Assembly: GCA_002315615.1 (NCBI GenBank)
Contig: DCHK01000070.1
Span: 1-63,542, forward strand
From: Bacteroidales bacterium UBA1754
GTDB lineage: Bacteria > Bacteroidota > Bacteroidia > Bacteroidales > Paludibacteraceae
Length of the DNA stretch: 63,542 bases
Reading direction: 5' to 3'
Of the stretch, positions 50,009-58,707 are shown piece after piece (the first letter of the stretch is position 1; each line of letters begins with the position of its first letter). The position numbers and the translations under genes are program-made. The notes beneath the pieces were generated by a model. The model was not told where the DNA came from. It did no database searches and was given only the letters and a program-made list of their open reading frames with translations.

Positions 50009-52321
50009 TTATTTCTTGTTGTGATGATGGTAACCGTAACTGTATCCGTAACCGGAATGACGTGCAGATGTGCCGTTAAGTAAAACGCAAAGGTGGTCAA
50101 CTTTTTTCTCTTCGTTCAGTTTGTTTATATACGTAATGTACGATTTTTCTGAATAATTCTGTTTGCAAACGTAAACTACTAAATCTGCATACTTTTGGAT
50201 TAGCAGTGTGTCGGTAACAACGCCAATTGGAGCTGAATCGACGAAAATGTAGTCGTACTCGCCACGCAGATACTCAAAAAGTTGTGCTAAGCGTTCGCTC
50301 AACAATAATTCCGAAGGATTTGGTGGTATGGTTCCTGATGTGATAATATCAAAATTTTCGTTTATGCCCGAAGATTTGATAATGTCCTTTTCGGTAAGTT
50401 TGTTGTCTGTGATATAGTTGGTTACACCTACTTTATTGCTTACGTTGAGATAGGTGCCAACTTTTGGGTTACGTATGTCTAAACCAACCAACACAACTTT
50501 TTTGTCTAATAACGAAAATGAAGATGCAATATTTAATGCGTTAAATGTTTTTCCTTCGCCACTTATAGTAGATGTGAGCAAAATTACTTTTTTATTGTTC
50601 ACCATCATAAACGACAAGTTTGTACGAACTATACGGAACATTTCGGAAATCACATTGCTTGAGTGGATTACGATATGACTATTTTCGTTCTCTTTTGCGT
50701 GATATTCGCAAATTTCGCCGATGAAAGGAATGTCTTTGCTTAATTTTTTCTCAAGTTCAGCACGATTGGTGATTTTATTATTGAAATAAACAATGAGCGC
50801 AAAAATGCCTAAAGGAATGCAAAGTCCCAGTAAAAAGGCGATAACCAAAATCATTTTCTTTGAATAAGAAACAGGTTTTAGTGATGCGGCTGGTTTGTCA
50901 ATCGTACGCGAAATTGGTGCTGTGATAGAAAGCGAAATGGCTGATTCTTCGCGCTTTTGCAACAAAAACACATACAAAGTTTCCTTAATTTGTTGTAGGC
51001 GTTTTATTTCTACGTATTCTTTTTCTTTTGTAGGAATGCCTTTTATTTCTGAAAGATATTGGTTGTATTTTTGCTTAATGCTTTGACGTGTGATTTCGAT
51101 GCTCGATTTGATATTTCTGATGCTTTTCAAAATGTTGTCTTGTCCAATGAGCAATTCGCTTTCGTATTGTTTTACAATCGGGTTTTCTGCATTAGAAAAT
51201 TGTAAAGTTTTTTGGCGAAGTATGGCTATTTCGTTGTATTTTACAATTTGGTCAACCAGTGCTTTGTCGCTAATACCGAGGTTTGCTGGAATTACCTTGT
51301 AATCTTGTTTTTCGTCGTTAAGGTAATCTTCTATAAAAGAAACTAATCCGAGTTGCGTTTCGGTTTCGAGTAATTGTTTTTCGTATTCGCCCGAAGTTGA
51401 AATAAGCAATTCTGCTTGCGAATCTATATCGGTGATATTATTTGCTTTTTTGTATTGCTCAACATTTGACTCTACATCGCGCAATTCGTTTTCCAAAATG
51501 TTCAAACGACTTTCGGTAAATTCGAGCATACTTTTGTGTTTGATGCTTTTGTAAATAATATCGTCGGTGTTGTAAAGTTCTATGGTTTTGTTAATTACAT
51601 CAATTCCTCGTTGTGGAATAATATCTTTTATTTCGAGCGAAAGAATGTGCGAACCTTTTTCAATTACTTTTACATTCAGAAAACTAAGATAATCGATAGC
51701 CAAAGCAGAAATGTTGTGTACTTTTATTTCGTACTTGAAATTTTCTGGCAACGAATCGGTTTGAGTAAATGTCAGTACGCCGAATTTAGTATTAACTGCG
51801 TAAGGAAATTTAATGTCTTTGTACGTTTCTATCAATTCATCTTTTTCATCGTAAAGTTCTATTTCGTTTTTCGATACAATTGTCGATATAGAATATTTGA
51901 TAGTATCGGGCAGTAGTGGGCCGCACGAAAGTTTTATTGGACAATTTTTATATAAATCTTTTGGAATGAAAGAATTGACATCGCGATAAGAAATGTAAAG
52001 TCCAAGTTCGCGCACCATTTCGCTGATTAACGAGCGAGAACGGATAATTTCTACATTATCTTCGGTCTCCATATCGGAACTTGAAATGAATGTAGAGGCA
52101 GCCATCTGACTGAAAAAGTTTTCCATTCGATTGCTCTCGTCATTTTTTATCAAAATTTTAGCTGAAACAGAATATGAAGGAGCATTTATTTTGATAAAAG
52201 CAAAAGCGATTGCCAAACAAAGAAAAACCGAAAGTGCTATCCATTTCCAGTTTTTGCGTATGAGTTCGAAAAATTGTGTTAAATCAATTACTTCGTTTTC
52301 TTCTTGTTCTTTGTGGTTCAT
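50009..52321 (-). CDS. Polysaccharide chain-length/export tyrosine kinase (Wzc/BY-kinase type)
   Basis: A 770 aa inner-membrane protein controlling capsule or exopolysaccharide polymerisation and export. A Wzz domain is anchored by a helix near residues 33-52, a long periplasmic coiled coil follows (about 270-450), and a second helix lies near 490-512. The cytoplasmic bacterial tyrosine kinase has Walker A SGEGKT (587-592), Walker A' VVLVGLDIRNP (D616) and Walker B YIFVDSAP (D695). The C-terminal tail has a tyrosine cluster, Y758, Y760, Y762 and Y764, alternating with Gly/Ser and ending HHHNKK, the presumed autophosphorylation site. It lies 36 bases downstream of the Wza-like gene on the same strand. 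Confidence 0.92.
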   Translation of the reverse strand: MNHKEQEENEVIDLTQFFELIRKNWKWIALSVFLCLAIAFAFIKINAPSYSVSAKILIKNDESNRMENFFSQMAASTFISSSDMETEDNVEIIRSRSLISEMVRELGLYISYRDVNSFIPKDLYKNCPIKLSCGPLLPDTIKYSISTIVSKNEIELYDEKDELIETYKDIKFPYAVNTKFGVLTFTQTDSLPENFKYEIKVHNISALAIDYLSFLNVKVIEKGSHILSLEIKDIIPQRGIDVINKTIELYNTDDIIYKSIKHKSMLEFTESRLNILENELRDVESNVEQYKKANNITDIDSQAELLISTSGEYEKQLLETETQLGLVSFIEDYLNDEKQDYKVIPANLGISDKALVDQIVKYNEIAILRQKTLQFSNAENPIVKQYESELLIGQDNILKSIRNIKSSIEITRQSIKQKYNQYLSEIKGIPTKEKEYVEIKRLQQIKETLYVFLLQKREESAISLSITAPISRTIDKPAASLKPVSYSKKMILVIAFLLGLCIPLGIFALIVYFNNKITNRAELEKKLSKDIPFIGEICEYHAKENENSHIVIHSSNVISEMFRIVRTNLSFMMVNNKKVILLTSTISGEGKTFNALNIASSFSLLDKKVVLVGLDIRNPKVGTYLNVSNKVGVTNYITDNKLTEKDIIKSSGINENFDIITSGTIPPNPSELLLSERLAQLFEYLRGEYDYIFVDSAPIGVVTDTLLIQKYADLVVYVCKQNYSEKSYITYINKLNEEKKVDHLCVLLNGTSARHSGYGYSYGYHHHNKK

Positions 52322-52357
52322 AAATTTGAAAAATTGAAGATTTTCGTTGAATCAAAA

Positions 52358-53146
52358 CTATTTTGTAAGTGTGTAAATAAGCGTTGCTGCCGATATTGCC
52401 GTAGAGATGGCTGCAATGAGTATCGAAAGATTTGGACTGTATTTCGACTCTCGCGATTTAGTTTTGTTTGGTTCTACATAAACCACATCATTTTGTTGCA
52501 AATAAAAATAAGGAGAATCAAAAATTTCCTTTTTTGTCAAATCAACTCGGTGTGCAGTTTTGTTTCCTTGTGTGTCTGTACGGAAAATTAGTATATTGTT
52601 GCGCTTACCATAAATGGTAAGGTCGCCAGCCATTGCCAATGCGTCAATAACTGTAACGCGCTCGTTTTCTATTTTGAATTGTCCAGGTTTGTTTACCTCG
52701 CCAATAACGGAAATACGGAAATTGATTACGTTAATGTTTACGATGGGGTATTTCAAATAACTCGAAAGCAAACCTTGCAAATAAGCAACGGCTTCGGTTT
52801 TTGTCTTTCCACCTAAAGTTACTTCACCCAATACGGGGAATTGAATATTTCCGTTTTTATCGACTAAGTAACTTTGTAAAGTGTTTTGTGTAGAAACTAA
52901 GTCGGAACCTGGAGAAGTGTACGATGTAAGTGGTAGGTTAAATGGCGCTGACGAAATTGGGTCGATGGTTGATACCAAAATTGTCAGCATATCGTTTGGA
53001 CCAATGGTGGTTTCTGCCAATACGGGTGTATTGTTTATGTTTGTTTCGTTTGTAATGTCTTGAAAATATGGAATTTCTTTTTGAACTTTGCACGCCGAGA
53101 GTGTGATGGCTACAACACAGAAAAATAAAACTTTAATTTTGTTCAT
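52358..53146 (-). CDS. Polysaccharide export outer-membrane lipoprotein (Wza type)
   Basis: A 262 aa lipoprotein (signal peptide with lipobox LSAC, Cys19). It has a Poly_export domain (TIGPNDMLTILVSTIDP), then SLBB-like segments (LVDKNGNIQFPVLGEVTLGGKTKTEAVAYL and VIGEVNKPGQFKIENERVTVIDALAMAGDLT) and VYVEPNK. A hydrophobic C-terminal helix (about 238-259) is consistent with the outer-membrane crossing helix of Wza-type channels. It forms the exit channel for polysaccharide together with the kinase encoded 36 bases downstream. Other synthesis genes are absent here; the priming transferase at the window start could belong to the same pathway. Confidence 0.9.
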   Translation of the reverse strand: MNKIKVLFFCVVAITLSACKVQKEIPYFQDITNETNINNTPVLAETTIGPNDMLTILVSTIDPISSAPFNLPLTSYTSPGSDLVSTQNTLQSYLVDKNGNIQFPVLGEVTLGGKTKTEAVAYLQGLLSSYLKYPIVNINVINFRISVIGEVNKPGQFKIENERVTVIDALAMAGDLTIYGKRNNILIFRTDTQGNKTAHRVDLTKKEIFDSPYFYLQQNDVVYVEPNKTKSRESKYSPNLSILIAAISTAISAATLIYTLTK

Positions 53147-53172
53147 TTCTATATAAATATTAGTATAGAATA

Positions 53173-53180
53173 CAAAAATA
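53173..53180 (-). promoter_or_regulatory. -7 box before the Wza-like gene
   Basis: On the minus strand TATTTTTG matches TAnnTTTG exactly, 26 bases before the start. No -33 TTTG is seen. Confidence 0.5.
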
Positions 53181-53202
53181 GTGATTTTTTAGATAAAATA
53201 CC

Positions 53203-54453
53203 TTAATTATTCAACAATTTGTAACCTACAAGTTGGTCGAAGTGGTTTTGTGGCGTACGGTAATAGACAAAAATTTCGTATTCGTTGCTTGTTTGCCAAA
53301 AACTTCCTTCAAAAGGTTCGCAAGTGCCTTTAGTTTCGCCTTTTTTACGAAAAAGATATAAATAATTATAACCTCCTTGTTTCAATAGGAAAGATGCTCT
53401 GTATCCATTTAGTTTGCTATCGTAAATCATTTCGCTGTCGCTATTCAATAATTGCGAATTGAAATCGCCCACTACGAAAAACCTTCCGTCGAATGCAGGT
53501 GCTTCTGTTGGTATAAAAAAATGCACCCAAAAGTAGTCGGCTTCGGTTTGATCGTTTTCGTAGTTACGTTGCAGATTTACAATGAATTTTCCGTTGGCGT
53601 CGGTGTAAAATTCGTATTTTTCGTTGCGTGGCAAGGCATTGAGCATTTCCACGTGAAAAATTTCATCAATAAATTTAATGTCGCCCACTTCAAAGTCCTT
53701 GATGTATTTATTTGAAATGTCGAGTGTGTGATATTCGTTGCCCGCTTCAAAAATGCAGTCTTTGTTGTTTGTGAACGATATTTTGTCTGCATAAAGTGCT
53801 GTTGGTTTTATTGACGAAATTTCATTGTCGGTTCTGCCATTTTGCCGTAAAACTACTTTTATATCGCTTGTTGGGTCGAATAGTTTTAGGCGATTTGTAT
53901 AAACATCAAAATCAACTTGTTGGTGTTTGCCAATAAGGTCAATGTTTGTATTTGAACGGATGTTTGCTACGATGCTTGCTTGACTATCGTAAACGTAACA
54001 GCGTGTTTGTAATATAATTTTTTCGGGGTCGGAATCTTCGTACACTTGTATAAGGAAATTGCCCGTAACTGTGGGGTACATATATTCACTCGGAAATTGA
54101 AACCAATAGTGAGTGTATTCTACGTATGTGTTTATCGAAGTTTCATAATCTTCAATGCTGGCATAATCAACGCCTTCTATGTATTCAAAGCGCGAAAGAT
54201 TATCGATTGTCCAATCTGCGTTGCAGTGTTTTACTGCGTAAGTTAAGTTTTTTGTATTGTGCGATAGTTCGTCGAAACTTATCGTCAGCGGGAAGTTCAT
54301 CTCGTTTATGTTCAAAACAGGGTAGGAGTAGGCCGATGTTTTGGCTTTTATTTCTAATGTCTTGTAATTGTCGTCAAATATTTGTGTGTATTGGGTTTGG
54401 GCAACAATGTTGCATGAGACAATAGCAAAAAATATGAAGAAAAAATGTTTCAT
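53203..54453 (-). CDS. Type IX secretion system plug-family protein (DUF5103)
   Basis: A 416 aa secreted protein with a signal peptide (residues 1-19, ending IVAQ) and beta-rich domains. Segments such as YPVLNINEMNFPLTISFDEL, VKHCNADWTIDNLSRFEYIEG, TGNFLIQVYEDSDPEKIILQTRCYVYD and YNYLYLFRKKGE...FEGSFWQTSNEYEIFVYYRTP match my recollection of DUF5103, the family that includes the plug of the SprA translocon of the type IX secretion system. It probably works in the periplasm or at the outer membrane. It lies upstream of the polysaccharide export genes on the same strand and has its own promoter. No other T9SS gene is in the window. Confidence 0.75.
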   Translation of the reverse strand: MKHFFFIFFAIVSCNIVAQTQYTQIFDDNYKTLEIKAKTSAYSYPVLNINEMNFPLTISFDELSHNTKNLTYAVKHCNADWTIDNLSRFEYIEGVDYASIEDYETSINTYVEYTHYWFQFPSEYMYPTVTGNFLIQVYEDSDPEKIILQTRCYVYDSQASIVANIRSNTNIDLIGKHQQVDFDVYTNRLKLFDPTSDIKVVLRQNGRTDNEISSIKPTALYADKISFTNNKDCIFEAGNEYHTLDISNKYIKDFEVGDIKFIDEIFHVEMLNALPRNEKYEFYTDANGKFIVNLQRNYENDQTEADYFWVHFFIPTEAPAFDGRFFVVGDFNSQLLNSDSEMIYDSKLNGYRASFLLKQGGYNYLYLFRKKGETKGTCEPFEGSFWQTSNEYEIFVYYRTPQNHFDQLVGYKLLNN

Positions 54454-54471
54454 TTAGTGTGATTGTTTCTG

Positions 54472-54503
54472 CAAAGATAATGAAAGATTTTTCAAGAGAC
54501 AAA
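54472..54503 (-). promoter_or_regulatory. Promoter for the plug-family gene
   Basis: On the minus strand: TTTG (54503-54500), 20 bases, TATCTTTG (54479-54472), both exact. It lies 18 bases before the start codon. Confidence 0.8.
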
Positions 54504-54654
54504 GATTGATTTGCTTGTGGCATTTTGTATAAAAATCTCGCAATGATAAAAAATGTGCTTGAGATAGCATTTTTTTACTTTGGGTAATAATTTATTCGCA
54601 AAAAAATCGTAACTTCGTGCGTTTTTTATGGAGTAAAATCTTTTATAAAATAAT

Positions 54655-55983
54655 ATGAACCAAGTAAAATTAAAGCGTGGCTTAGACATTAAGTTGAAAG
54701 GGCAAGCAGAGCAGAAAATTGCGGAAGCAAAAGCGTGCGATGTTGTGGCTCTTGTACCCGATGATTTTTACGGAATTGTGCCAAAACTTGCAGTTCGCGA
54801 AGGTGATGCTGTAAAAATTGGTACTCCAATTTTCTTCGATAAAAATCATCAGGATGTAAAAGTGGTTTCGCCAGTTTGTGGCTCAGTAAAAGCAGTCAAT
54901 CGTGGCGAGCGTCGTATAATTATGTCAATCGAAATTGCAGTTTCCGATAGTCAGGAACAAGCAGAAGTTTCGGTATCGAAAGATGATGTTTTCAAAGTAT
55001 TATTGGAAACTGGTCTTTTTGCCTTCTTCAAACAACGTCCTTACGACATTGTTGCTAATCCCGACGATATGCCAAAGGCAATTTTCATTTCGGCATTTGA
55101 TTCTGCTCCGTTGGCACCAAATTATGATTTTGTGTTGGCTGACGAAAAAGAGTATTTCCAACGTGGTATAGACGAATTGGCAAAATTGGCAGAAGTGAAT
55201 GTCGGTGTGCGTGCAAATTCAATTTTTGCTGATGTGAAAAATGCAAAAGTTACAGCATTCGATGGTCCTCATCCAGCAGGAAACGTCGGTGTGCAAATCA
55301 ATCACGTAAATCCTATCAACAAAGGCGAAATCGTTTGGGTTGTAAATCCTGCCGATGTTGCAATTATTGGTAAATATTTTGCTACGGGCAAACTCGATTT
55401 CACCCGTGTAGTTGCTGTTGTAGGTTCCGAAGTGAAAGCACCTTGTTATGTAAAAACAATTCTTGGAGCACCAGTTTCTTCGGTGGTAAATGGCAATATC
55501 AAAAGCAATCGCACTTTGCGTTATATCAATGGAAATCCGTTGACTGGCGTAAAAACTTCTGCTGAAGGTTATCTTTCGGCAGTTGCTCATCAAATTACAA
55601 TTATCCCCGAAGGCGACGATACCGATGAAATGCTCGGTTGGATTGCTCCTCGTTTCAGTCAGTTCAGCGTTAGCCGTTCATATTTCTCTTGGTTGCGTTG
55701 CTTGTTCTGCAAACAAGGCTACACACTCGATGCTCGTGTGAAGGGTGGTGAGCGCCACATGATTATGTCTGGCGAGTATGATAGCGTGTTGCCGATGGAT
55801 ATTCTTCCAGAATTCCTTATTAAAGCAATTATCGCTTGGGATATTGATAAGATGGAAGCTTTGGGAATCTACGAAGTTGCTCCCGAAGATTTTGCATTGT
55901 GTGAGTTTGTCGATTCTTCAAAACTTGAATTGCAAAACATCGTTCGTAAGGGACTTGATGATTTGCGTGGAGAAATGGCATAA
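54655..55983 (+). CDS. nqrA: Na+-translocating NADH:quinone reductase subunit A
   Basis: The 442 aa cytoplasmic, cofactor-free subunit of the sodium pump. The N-terminal LKRGLDIKLKGQAEQ, the PKLAVREGDAVKIGTPIFFDKNH lipoyl-like segment, FDGPHPAGNVGVQINHVNPI and RYINGNPLTGVKTSAEGYL are characteristic NqrA blocks. It is the first gene of nqrABCDEF. The 201-base gap upstream is shared with the divergent plug gene. A TAACTTCG box near 54610 could be its -7 element, but the -33 box is not at the right distance. Confidence 0.96.
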   Translation: MNQVKLKRGLDIKLKGQAEQKIAEAKACDVVALVPDDFYGIVPKLAVREGDAVKIGTPIFFDKNHQDVKVVSPVCGSVKAVNRGERRIIMSIEIAVSDSQEQAEVSVSKDDVFKVLLETGLFAFFKQRPYDIVANPDDMPKAIFISAFDSAPLAPNYDFVLADEKEYFQRGIDELAKLAEVNVGVRANSIFADVKNAKVTAFDGPHPAGNVGVQINHVNPINKGEIVWVVNPADVAIIGKYFATGKLDFTRVVAVVGSEVKAPCYVKTILGAPVSSVVNGNIKSNRTLRYINGNPLTGVKTSAEGYLSAVAHQITIIPEGDDTDEMLGWIAPRFSQFSVSRSYFSWLRCLFCKQGYTLDARVKGGERHMIMSGEYDSVLPMDILPEFLIKAIIAWDIDKMEALGIYEVAPEDFALCEFVDSSKLELQNIVRKGLDDLRGEMA

Positions 55984-56017
55984 TAACGGAGTATTAATAC
56001 ATTAAATATATAGAACA

Positions 56018-57262
56018 TTGAAAGCTTTAAGAAATTATCTTAACAAGATAAAACCAAATTTCGAAGAAGGTGGTAAATTACACGCTTTCCGCTCGGTTTT
56101 TGATGGTTTCGAGACATTCTTGTTCGTACCTAACACAACATCAAAAAAAGGTACGCATATTCACGATTCTATCGATAGCAAACGCATTATGTCAATCGTT
56201 GTGATTGCTTTGATGCCTGCTCTTTTGTTTGGTATGTACAATGTTGGTTACCAACATTTCAAAGCCGTGGGTTTAGATGGTTCTTTTTGGGAACTTTTCG
56301 GATACGGATTTTTGGCTGTACTTCCTAAAATCATCGTTTCTTACGTTGTAGGTTTGGGTATTGAGTTTATCGTTGCTCAGTGGAAAGGCGAAGAAATTCA
56401 CGAAGGATTCCTCGTTTCAGGTATTCTTATCCCAATGATTGTTCCCGTGGGTTGTCCGCTTTGGTTGCTCGCTGTAGCTACTGCCTTTTCTGTTATCTTC
56501 GCAAAAGAAGTTTTTGGTGGTACGGGTATGAATGTGTTCAACGTGGCTTTGATAGCTCGTGCATTCCTTTTCTTCGCTTATCCTACCAAAATGTCGGGCG
56601 AATCTGTTTGGGTGGCACAAGATAGTATTTTTGGAATAGGTCAATCTGTAGATGGACTTACAGCTGCTACACCACTTGGACAGGCTGCTACATCTGCTGT
56701 TCCTTCATTTAATATGGATATGGTTTACGGTTTGATACCTGGTTCAATAGGCGAAACAAGTGTGATAGCAATTGCACTTGGTGCAATAATCCTTTTGTGG
56801 ACTGGCGTAGCAAGTTGGAAGACTATGTTGTCTGTGTTTGTAGGTGGTATTGCAATGGCACTTACGTTTAATGCTTGTAGTATTGAATGGGGAGATTATA
56901 CATCTCATATGACGTGGTACGAGTGTTTTGAAAAATTGTTAACTGGTGAACTTGTACAACCATATGGAGAAAATCCAATGGCACAAATGCCTTGGTACGA
57001 ACACCTTGTACTTGGTGGTTTCTGCTTCGGTGCTGTGTTTATGGCTACCGACCCTGTAACTTCGGCTCGCACCGAATGTGGTAAGTATATTTTTGGATTC
57101 CTTATCGGTGTAATGGCAATCGTTATCAGAGTTTTGAATCCAGGTTACCCAGAAGGTATGATGCTTGCCATCTTGTTGATGAATATCTTTGCACCACTTA
57201 TCGACTACTGCGTGGTACAAAGCAATATCAAGAAAAGAATGAAACGTGTAACTAATAAATAA
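56018..57262 (+). CDS. nqrB: Na+-translocating NADH:quinone reductase subunit B
   Basis: A 414 aa membrane subunit carrying a covalently bound FMN and riboflavin, and the ubiquinone/menaquinone site. About ten hydrophobic helices are visible between residues 55 and 395. The FMN attachment block reads DGLTAATPL with T218, a variant of the usual S/TGAT. GGTGMNVFNVALIARAFLFFAYP and ATDPVTSARTECGKYIFGFLIG are highly conserved NqrB segments. No ATG is available at the N-terminus; the TTG at 56018 is the start that keeps the conserved KALRNYLNKIKPNFE. It starts 34 bases after nqrA. Confidence 0.96.
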   Translation: MKALRNYLNKIKPNFEEGGKLHAFRSVFDGFETFLFVPNTTSKKGTHIHDSIDSKRIMSIVVIALMPALLFGMYNVGYQHFKAVGLDGSFWELFGYGFLAVLPKIIVSYVVGLGIEFIVAQWKGEEIHEGFLVSGILIPMIVPVGCPLWLLAVATAFSVIFAKEVFGGTGMNVFNVALIARAFLFFAYPTKMSGESVWVAQDSIFGIGQSVDGLTAATPLGQAATSAVPSFNMDMVYGLIPGSIGETSVIAIALGAIILLWTGVASWKTMLSVFVGGIAMALTFNACSIEWGDYTSHMTWYECFEKLLTGELVQPYGENPMAQMPWYEHLVLGGFCFGAVFMATDPVTSARTECGKYIFGFLIGVMAIVIRVLNPGYPEGMMLAILLMNIFAPLIDYCVVQSNIKKRMKRVTNK

Positions 57263-57269
57263 TAAGGAA

Positions 57270-58052
57270 ATGGCTACAAAAAAGTTTAGATGTAAAGTAT
57301 GTGGCTATGTCCACGAAGGAGACAAGGCGCCTGATGTGTGTCCTGTATGTGGTGCTCCTGCTTCAGAGTTTGAGGAAATTAGCGACAAAAAAGGTTTCGA
57401 TACCAATAGCAATAATTATACATTGATTTATGCAACCGTTTTGGTTATTATCGTTGCTTTAGTTCTTGCTTTGACTTCGTCATTGCTTAAGAGTTTCCAA
57501 GAAGAAAATGTTCGTCTCGACAAGAAGAAACAAATTCTTTCTTCCTTGAAAATTGATGCCAAAGCAGGCGACCCTGCTACATTGTACGAGCAGTACATTA
57601 AAAATGATATGATTATTGATGCCGAAGGAAACGTAATTGCCGAAAACGGTGGATTCGATAAGGGTTCCGAAGCGTTGGTAGTGTATGTTGCCGAAGTCGA
57701 TGGTCAAACAAAATATGTTATTCCTGTTTATGGTGCTGGACTTTGGGGTGCTATTTGGGGATATGTTTCTTTGAACGACGATAAAAATACAGTGTACGGA
57801 ACTTATTTCTCACACGCAAGCGAAACTCCAGGTCTTGGTGCCGAAATTGCAACTTCTGATTTTCAACAAAAATTTGAAAGCAAAAAAGTGTCAGATGGCA
57901 ATGAGGTGAAGTTGAGTGTAGTGAAAAACGGAAAAGTTCAAAATCCTGAATATGAAGTTGATGGAATTTCTGGTGGTACAATTACTTCTACTGGTGTAAG
58001 TAATATGTTGCACGGTGTTCTTGGTCAGTACACTAAATTCTTGAACAAATAA
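57270..58052 (+). CDS. nqrC: NqrC with an N-terminal rubredoxin-like domain
   Basis: A 260 aa subunit C of the sodium pump with an unusual front. Residues 5-35 form a rubredoxin/rubrerythrin-tail-like knuckle: C8, C11, C24 and C27 in FRCKVCGYVHEG...DVCPVCGAP. The normal NqrC follows: membrane helix 52-74, the periplasmic FMN domain and the flavinylation motif SGGTITS (234-240), where T237 is the expected FMN-linked threonine (usual form SGAT). In known NqrC proteins the anchor begins near the N-terminus, so about 40 residues are extra. Between M1 and M114 there is no methionine, so the fused form is the only product unless a rare start is used. NqrC topology puts the iron site in the cytoplasm. 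It starts 7 bases after nqrB. Confidence 0.95.
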   Translation: MATKKFRCKVCGYVHEGDKAPDVCPVCGAPASEFEEISDKKGFDTNSNNYTLIYATVLVIIVALVLALTSSLLKSFQEENVRLDKKKQILSSLKIDAKAGDPATLYEQYIKNDMIIDAEGNVIAENGGFDKGSEALVVYVAEVDGQTKYVIPVYGAGLWGAIWGYVSLNDDKNTVYGTYFSHASETPGLGAEIATSDFQQKFESKKVSDGNEVKLSVVKNGKVQNPEYEVDGISGGTITSTGVSNMLHGVLGQYTKFLNK

Positions 58053-58063
58053 ATAAATTAGAT

Positions 58064-58684
58064 ATGGCAAAGAAAAATAAAGAAACATTTCTTAACCCGA
58101 TAGGAATAAACAATCCTGTAACAGTGCAGGTGTTGGGTATTTGCTCGGCTTTGGCAGTAACGGCAAAATTAGAGCCTGCCATTGTGATGGGTATTTCTGT
58201 TACGATTATCGTAGCGTTCGCCAATGTTATTATTTCGCTTATGCGAAACACTATTCCTAACCGAATAAGAATTATTGTTCAATTGGTTGTAGTGGCTGCA
58301 TTGGTAACTGTAGTGAGCGAAGTTTTGAAAGCATTTGCATACGATGTAAGTGTTCAACTTTCGGTATATGTCGGTTTGATTATTACAAACTGTATTTTGA
58401 TGGGTCGCCTCGAAGCGTTTGCTATGCAGAACGGTCCTTGGGAATCGTTCCTCGATGGTGTAGGAAACGGACTTGGTTATGCTAAAATCTTGGTTATTGT
58501 AGGTTTTGTACGCGAGTTGCTTGGCTCTGGAACTTTACTTGGTTTCAAAGTTTTGCCACAGTGCTTTTACGAAGCAGGTTATCTTAACAATGGCTTGATG
58601 CTTATGCCTCCAATGGCGTTGATTATCTTGGCTTGTATTATTTGGGTACAGCGTTCAAGAAACAAAGATTTGCAAGAAAAATAA
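58064..58684 (+). CDS. nqrD: Na+-translocating NADH:quinone reductase subunit D
   Basis: A 206 aa membrane subunit with six hydrophobic helices, homologous to NqrE in inverted topology. C27 (QVLGICSALAVT) and C110 (ITNCILMGRLEAFA) correspond to the conserved cysteines that, with two from NqrE, hold the intramembrane iron centre. LNPIGINNPVTVQ at the N-terminus and SFLDGVGNGLGYAKILVIVGFVREL are typical. It starts 11 bases after nqrC and ends 23 bases before nqrE. Confidence 0.96.
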   Translation: MAKKNKETFLNPIGINNPVTVQVLGICSALAVTAKLEPAIVMGISVTIIVAFANVIISLMRNTIPNRIRIIVQLVVVAALVTVVSEVLKAFAYDVSVQLSVYVGLIITNCILMGRLEAFAMQNGPWESFLDGVGNGLGYAKILVIVGFVRELLGSGTLLGFKVLPQCFYEAGYLNNGLMLMPPMALIILACIIWVQRSRNKDLQEK

Positions 58685-58707
58685 TAACAGAAAAATAAGA
58701 CAATAAT

